NCBI GenBank assembly: GCA_943735955.1
Contig: OX030955.1
Coordinates: 10,675,647-10,739,646, forward strand
From: Piscicola geometra
Lineage: Eukaryota > Annelida > Clitellata > Hirudinida > Piscicolidae
Direction: 5' to 3'
Length of the DNA stretch: 64,000 bases
This document shows positions 59,264-64,000 of this stretch, piece after piece (position 1 is the first letter of the stretch; every line of letters starts with the position of its first letter). Below the pieces are notes generated by a model that saw only the letters and a program-made list of their open reading frames with translations, did not search any database and was not told the origin of the DNA. The position numbers and the translations under genes were made by a program.

Positions 59264-59381
59264 GTCTACGGCACCCGGTATTCCCAGGCGGTCACCCATC
59301 CAAGTACTAACCGGGCTCGCCGTTGCTTAACTTCGGTGATCGGACGAGAACCGGTGCTTTCAACGTGATATGGCCGTAGAC
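59264..59381 (-). rRNA. 5S rRNA gene, copy 148
   Basis: U62G in box A, which replaces A16-U62 by A-G in helix II. Upstream type S with caacggtc. Confidence 0.94.
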
Positions 59382-59664
59382 ATTGAAAGTGAGATAAAAG
59401 ATGCTTTTGAGCCTACATGTTGTACATCCCGCCTGAAATGTCCACCATGTATTTGTTATTTATTTTTGCACTTAAGTTGCCACCAACGGTCTTGCCGTTG
59501 CAACTTGCAAAAAGCTCCATATCGCTGAGAGAATAATACATTCTAAAAGAAAAACAGTTAATTAACGAAAAATGAATGCATTACAAAAAATTGCTGATCA
59601 ACTAACTATCTAATTAACCCGAGCTCTTTTTCGTATAGCAAAAATTGAAAAGAGAAAATAAAAA

Positions 59665-59782
59665 GTCTACGGCACCCGGTATTCCCAGGCGGTCACCCAT
59701 CCAAGTACTAACCGGGCTCGACGTTGCTTAACTTCGGTGATCGGACGAGAACCGGTGCTTTCAACGTGATATGGCCGTAGAC
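59665..59782 (-). rRNA. 5S rRNA gene, copy 149
   Basis: Consensus. Upstream type S with cactaaccg and cttgcgaaaag. Confidence 0.97.
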
Positions 59783-60065
59783 ATTGAAAGTGAGATAAAA
59801 GATGCTTTTGAGCCTACATGTTGTACATCCCGCCTGAAATGTCCACCATGTATTTGTTATTTATTTTTGCACTTAAGTTGCCACTAACCGTCTTGCCGTT
59901 GCAACTTGCGAAAAGCTCCATATCGCTGAGAGAATAATACATTCTAAAAGAAAAACAGTTAATTAACGAAAAATGAATGCATTACAAAAAATTGCTGATC
60001 AACTAACTATCTAATTAACCCGAGCTCTTTTTCGTATAGCAAAAATTGAAAAGAGAAAATAAAAA

Positions 60066-60183
60066 GTCTACGGCACCCGGTATTCCCAGGCGGTCACCCA
60101 TCCAAGTACTAACCGGGCTCGACGTTGCTTAACTTCGGTGATCGGACGAGAACCGGTGCTTTCAACGTGATATGGCCGTAGAC
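60066..60183 (-). rRNA. 5S rRNA gene, copy 150
   Basis: Consensus. Same unit as copy 149. Confidence 0.97.
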
Positions 60184-60466
60184 ATTGAAAGTGAGATAAA
60201 AGATGCTTTTGAGCCTACATGTTGTACATCCCGCCTGAAATGTCCACCATGTATTTGTTATTTATTTTTGCACTTAAGTTGCCACTAACCGTCTTGCCGT
60301 TGCAACTTGCGAAAAGCTCCATATCGCTGAGAGAATAATACATTCTAAAAGAAAAACAGTTAATTAACGAAAAATGAATGCATTACAAAAAATTGCTGAT
60401 CAACTAACTATCTAATTAACCCGAGCTCTTTTTCGTATAGCAAAAATTGAAAAGAGAAAATAAAAA

Positions 60467-60584
60467 GTCTACGGCACCCGGTATTCCCAGGCGGTCACCC
60501 ATCCAAGTACTAACCGGGCTCGACGTTGCTTAACTTCGGTGATCGGACGAGAACCGGTGCTTTCAACGTGATATGGCCGTAGAC
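60467..60584 (-). rRNA. 5S rRNA gene, copy 151
   Basis: Consensus. Upstream type S. Confidence 0.97.
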
Positions 60585-60867
60585 ATTGAAAGTGAGATAA
60601 AAGATGCTTTTGAGCCTACATGTTGTACATCCCGCCTGAAATGTCCACCATGTATTTGTTATTTATTTTTGCACTTAAGTTGCCACCAACCGTCTTGCCG
60701 TTGCAACTTGCAAAAAGCTCCATATCGCTGAGAGAATAATACATTCTAAAAGAAAAACAGTTAATTAACGAAAAATGAATGCATTACAAAAAATTGCTGA
60801 TCAACTAACTATCTAATTAACCCGAGCTCTTTTTCGTATAGCAAAAATTGAAAAGAGAAAATAAAAA

Positions 60868-60985
60868 GTCTACGGCACCCGGTATTCCCAGGCGGTCACC
60901 CATCCAAGTACTAACCGGGCTCGACGTTGCTTAACTTCGGTGATCGGACGAGAACCGGTGCTTTCAACGTGATATGGCCGTAGAC
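60868..60985 (-). rRNA. 5S rRNA gene, copy 152
   Basis: Consensus. Upstream type S with caacggtc, matching copy 145. Confidence 0.97.
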
Positions 60986-61268
60986 ATTGAAAGTGAGATA
61001 AAAGATGCTTTTGAGCCTACATGTTGTACATCCCGCCTGAAATGTCCACCATGTATTTGTTATTTATTTTTGCACTTAAGTTGCCACCAACGGTCTTGCC
61101 GTTGCAACTTGCAAAAAGCTCCATATCGCTGAGAGAATAATACATTCTAAAAGAAAAACAGTTAATTAACGAAAAATGAATGCATTACAAAAAATTGCTG
61201 ATCAACTAACTATCTAATTAACCCGAGCTCTTTTTCGTATAGCAAAAATTGAAAAGAGAAAATAAAAA

Positions 61269-61385
61269 GTCAACGGCACCCGTATTCCCAGGCGGTCACC
61301 CATCCAAGTACTAACCGGGCTCGACGTTGCTTAACTTCGGTGATCGGACGAGAACCGGTGCTTTCAACGTGATATGGCCGTAGAC
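61269..61385 (-). rRNA. 5S rRNA gene, copy 153, helix V deletion form
   Basis: Helix V C deletion and A115U with normal G7, as in copy 146. Confidence 0.9.
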
Positions 61386-61668
61386 ATTGAAAGTGAGATA
61401 AAAGATGCTTTTGAGCCTACATGTTGTACATCCCGCCTGAAATGTCCACCATGTATTTGTTATTTATTTTTGCACTTAAATTGCCACCAACCGTCTTGCC
61501 GTTGCAACTTGCAAAAAGCTCCATATCGCTGAGAGAATAATACATTCTAAAAGAAAAACAGTTAATTAACGAAAAATGAATGCATTACAAAAAATTGCTG
61601 ATCAACTAACTATCTAATTAACCCGAGCTCTTTTTCGTATAGCAAAAATTGAAAAGAGAAAATAAAAA

Positions 61669-61786
61669 GTCTACGGCACCCGGTATTCCCAGGCGGTCAC
61701 CCATCCAAGTACTAACCGAGCTCGACGTTGCTTAACTTCGGTGATCGGACGAGAACCGGTGCTTTCAACGTGATATGGCCGTAGAC
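61669..61786 (-). rRNA. 5S rRNA gene, copy 154
   Basis: C68U, as in copy 147. Upstream type S with private atcgttgag. Confidence 0.95.
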
Positions 61787-62069
61787 ATTGAAAGTGAGAT
61801 AAAAGATGCTTTTGAGCCTACATGTTGTACATCCCGCCTGAAATGTCCACCATGTATTTGTTATTTATTTTTGCACTTAAGTTGCCACCAACCGTCTTGC
61901 CGTTGCAACTTGCAAAAAGCTCCATATCGTTGAGACAATAATACATTCTAAAAGAAAAACAGTTAATTAACGAAAAATGAATGCATTACAAAAAATTGCT
62001 GATCAACTAACTATCTAATCAACCCGAGCTCTTTTTCGTATAGAAAAAATTGAAAAGAGAAATTAAAAA

Positions 62070-62187
62070 GTCTACGGCACCCGGTATTCCCAGGCGGTCA
62101 CCCATCCAAGTACTAACCGGGCTCGCCGTTGCTTAACTTCGGTGATCGGACGAGAACCGGTGCTTTCAACGTGATATGGCCGTAGAC
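62070..62187 (-). rRNA. 5S rRNA gene, copy 155
   Basis: U62G, as in copy 148. Upstream type S with caacggtc. Confidence 0.94.
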
Positions 62188-62470
62188 ATTGAAAGTGAGA
62201 TAAAAGATGCTTTTGAGCCTACATGTTGTACATCCCGCCTGAAATGTCCACCATGTATTTGTTATTTATTTTTGCACTTAAGTTGCCACCAACGGTCTTG
62301 CCGTTGCAACTTGCAAAAAGCTCCATATCGCTGAGAGAATAATACATTCTAAAAGAAAAACAGTTAATTAACGAAAAATGAATGCATTACAAAAAATTGC
62401 TGATCAACTAACTATCTAATTAACCCGAGCTCTTTTTCGTATAGCAAAAATTGAAAAGAGAAAATAAAAA

Positions 62471-62588
62471 GTCTACGGCACCCGGTATTCCCAGGCGGTC
62501 ACCCATCCAAGTACTAACCGGGCTCGACGTTGCTTAACTTCGGTGATCGGACGAGAACCGGTGCTTTCAACGTGATATGGCCGTAGAC
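62471..62588 (-). rRNA. 5S rRNA gene, copy 156
   Basis: Consensus. Upstream type S with cactaaccg and cttgcgaaaag. Confidence 0.97.
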
Positions 62589-62871
62589 ATTGAAAGTGAG
62601 ATAAAAGATGCTTTTGAGCCTACATGTTGTACATCCCGCCTGAAATGTCCACCATGTATTTGTTATTTATTTTTGCACTTAAGTTGCCACTAACCGTCTT
62701 GCCGTTGCAACTTGCGAAAAGCTCCATATCGCTGAGAGAATAATACATTCTAAAAGAAAAACAGTTAATTAACGAAAAATGAATGCATTACAAAAAATTG
62801 CTGATCAACTAACTATCTAATTAACCCGAGCTCTTTTTCGTATAGCAAAAATTGAAAAGAGAAAATAAAAA

Positions 62872-62989
62872 GTCTACGGCACCCGGTATTCCCAGGCGGT
62901 CACCCATCCAAGTACTAACCGGGCTCGACGTTGCTTAACTTCGGTGATCGGACGAGAACCGGTGCTTTCAACGTGATATGGCCGTAGAC
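62872..62989 (-). rRNA. 5S rRNA gene, copy 157
   Basis: Consensus. Same marks as copy 156, but with gctttttttcg far upstream. Confidence 0.97.
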
Positions 62990-63272
62990 ATTGAAAGTGA
63001 GATAAAAGATGCTTTTGAGCCTACATGTTGTACATCCCGCCTGAAATGTCCACCATGTATTTGTTATTTATTTTTGCACTTAAGTTGCCACTAACCGTCT
63101 TGCCGTTGCAACTTGCGAAAAGCTCCATATCGCTGAGAGAATAATACATTCTAAAAGAAAAACAGTTAATTAACGAAAAATGAATGCATTACAAAAAATT
63201 GCTGATCAACTAACTATCTAATTAACCCGAGCTTTTTTTCGTATAGCAAAAATTGAAAAGAGAAAATAAAAA

Positions 63273-63390
63273 GTCTACGGCACCCGGTATTCCCAGGCGG
63301 TCACCCATCCAAGTACTAACCGGGCTCGACGTTGCTTAACTTCGGTGATCGGACGAGAACCGGTGCTTTCAACGTGATATGGCCGTAGAC
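63273..63390 (-). rRNA. 5S rRNA gene, copy 158
   Basis: Consensus. Upstream type S with private ctaaaaaaaaaac and attaactcgag. Confidence 0.97.
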
Positions 63391-63673
63391 ATTGAAAGTG
63401 AGATAAAAGATGCTTTTGAGCCTACATGTTGTACATCCCGCCTGAAATGTCCACCATGTATTTGTTATTTATTTTTGCACTTAAGTTGCCACCAACCGTC
63501 TTGCCGTTGCAACTTGCAAAAAGCTCCATATCGCTGAGAGAATAATACATTCTAAAAAAAAAACAGTTAATTAACGAAAAATGAATGCATTACAAAAAAT
63601 TGCTGATCAACTAACTATCTAATTAACTCGAGCTTTTTTTCGTATAGCAAAAATTGAAAAGAGAAAATAAAAA

Positions 63674-63791
63674 GTCTACGGCACCCGGTATTCCCAGGCG
63701 GTCACCCATCCAAGTACTAACCGGGCTCGACGTGGCTTAACTTCGGTGATCGGACGAGAACCGGTGCTTTCAACGTGATATGGCCGTAGAC
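63674..63791 (-). rRNA. 5S rRNA gene, copy 159
   Basis: A58C in box A and helix II, making U20-C58 a mismatch. Last complete gene; its type S upstream region runs to the window edge at 64000. Confidence 0.94.
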
Positions 63792-64000
63792 ATTGAAAGT
63801 GAGATAAAAGATGCTTTTGAGCCTACATGTTGTACATCCCGCCTGAAATGTCCACCATGTATTTGTTATTTATTTTTGCACTTAAGTTGCCACCAACCGT
63901 CTTGCCGTTGCAACTTGCAAAAAGCTCCATATCGCTGAGAGAATAATACATTCTAAAAGAAAAACAGTTAATTAACGAAAAATGAATGCATTACAAAAAA

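Larger units (their letters stand above)
58062..63673 (-). repeat. Seven-unit higher-order repeat, 2 x 2806 bp
   Basis: Copies 145-151 and 152-158 match unit for unit, with the rare C68U, U62G and tagaaaaaat marks in the same places. They meet at 60868. Copies 154, 157 and 158 carry a few later changes. Confidence 0.88.
1..64000 (-). repeat. 5S rDNA tandem array, 401-bp unit, 160 copies
   Basis: Head-to-tail array filling the window, with every gene on the minus strand. Successive gene starts are 401 bp apart except for one 403-bp unit (from 1942) and about two dozen 400-bp units, nearly all to the right of 38034. Each unit is a 118-nt 5S gene and a 283-bp AT-rich spacer. The spacer is almost as uniform as the gene, which points to recent homogenisation. 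Both window edges cut through units, so the array continues outside on both sides. No unit is inverted and nothing is inserted into any unit. Confidence 0.98.

Noticed and set aside
1..64000. CRISPR-like or bacterial repeat array
   Set aside because: The unit is 401 bp with a complete eukaryotic 5S gene and Pol III signals, and there are no short repeats with unique spacers.
1..64000. A previously undescribed coding or defence system
   Set aside because: I read the whole window on both strands and found only 5S units; the interest lies in the array's variant structure.

Overview
The whole window is one tandem array of 5S ribosomal RNA genes, all on the minus strand. It holds 159 complete gene copies (numbered 1 to 159 from the left) and one copy cut by the left edge (copy 0). 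The repeat unit is almost always 401 bp: a 118-nt gene plus a 283-bp spacer. Single-base deletions give some 400-bp units, and one unit is 403 bp. I see no protein-coding gene, transposon, tRNA, snRNA or inverted unit. The short open reading frames are by-products of the repeat. The gene has the eukaryotic 5S features: a helix I that closes perfectly, a TFIIIA-type internal control region and an oligo-T stop. The sequence looks like 5S of an invertebrate animal. I cannot fix the phylum from the gene alone.

Numbering used here: RNA position 1 is the minus-strand 5' end (the plus-strand right end of each gene), and substitutions are given in RNA sense. The consensus is carried unchanged by 79 of 159 complete copies. 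Pairings I assign by eye: helix I 1-9/110-118, helix II 14-21/57-65 with C63 unpaired, helix III 27-31/46-52, helix IV 81-86/91-95, helix V 67-72/103-108.

Each gene's own upstream region is the spacer to its right on the plus strand. I name these by plus-strand marks. S is standard. A has gatgcattt, acagccc and cctaccg. B has ctttTcag with ttttttcac; B' is the same with cttatcag. C has aaagcgag and aactggc. D has cttttaagcc or catttaagcc. E has gtaagataaaag.

Layout: 1-1540 S units. 1541-15977 mixed A/B/C units, many genes with G108C. 15979-18785 S units, partly a dimer repeat. 18786-26404 A-B-C trimers. 26405-36830 S units marked by gcatttcaaa, with a duplicated tetramer. 36831-44444 mostly S units with scattered gene changes. 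44445-53653 D and E units, including 14 of the 15 genes with a helix III deletion, with a duplicated block 4005 bp apart. 53654-64000 nested seven-unit repeats. The pattern is what unequal exchange and gene conversion in a homogenising array would leave. All copies would make the same kind of product by RNA polymerase III, 5S rRNA of the large ribosomal subunit, though many diverged copies may be silent or pseudogenes.
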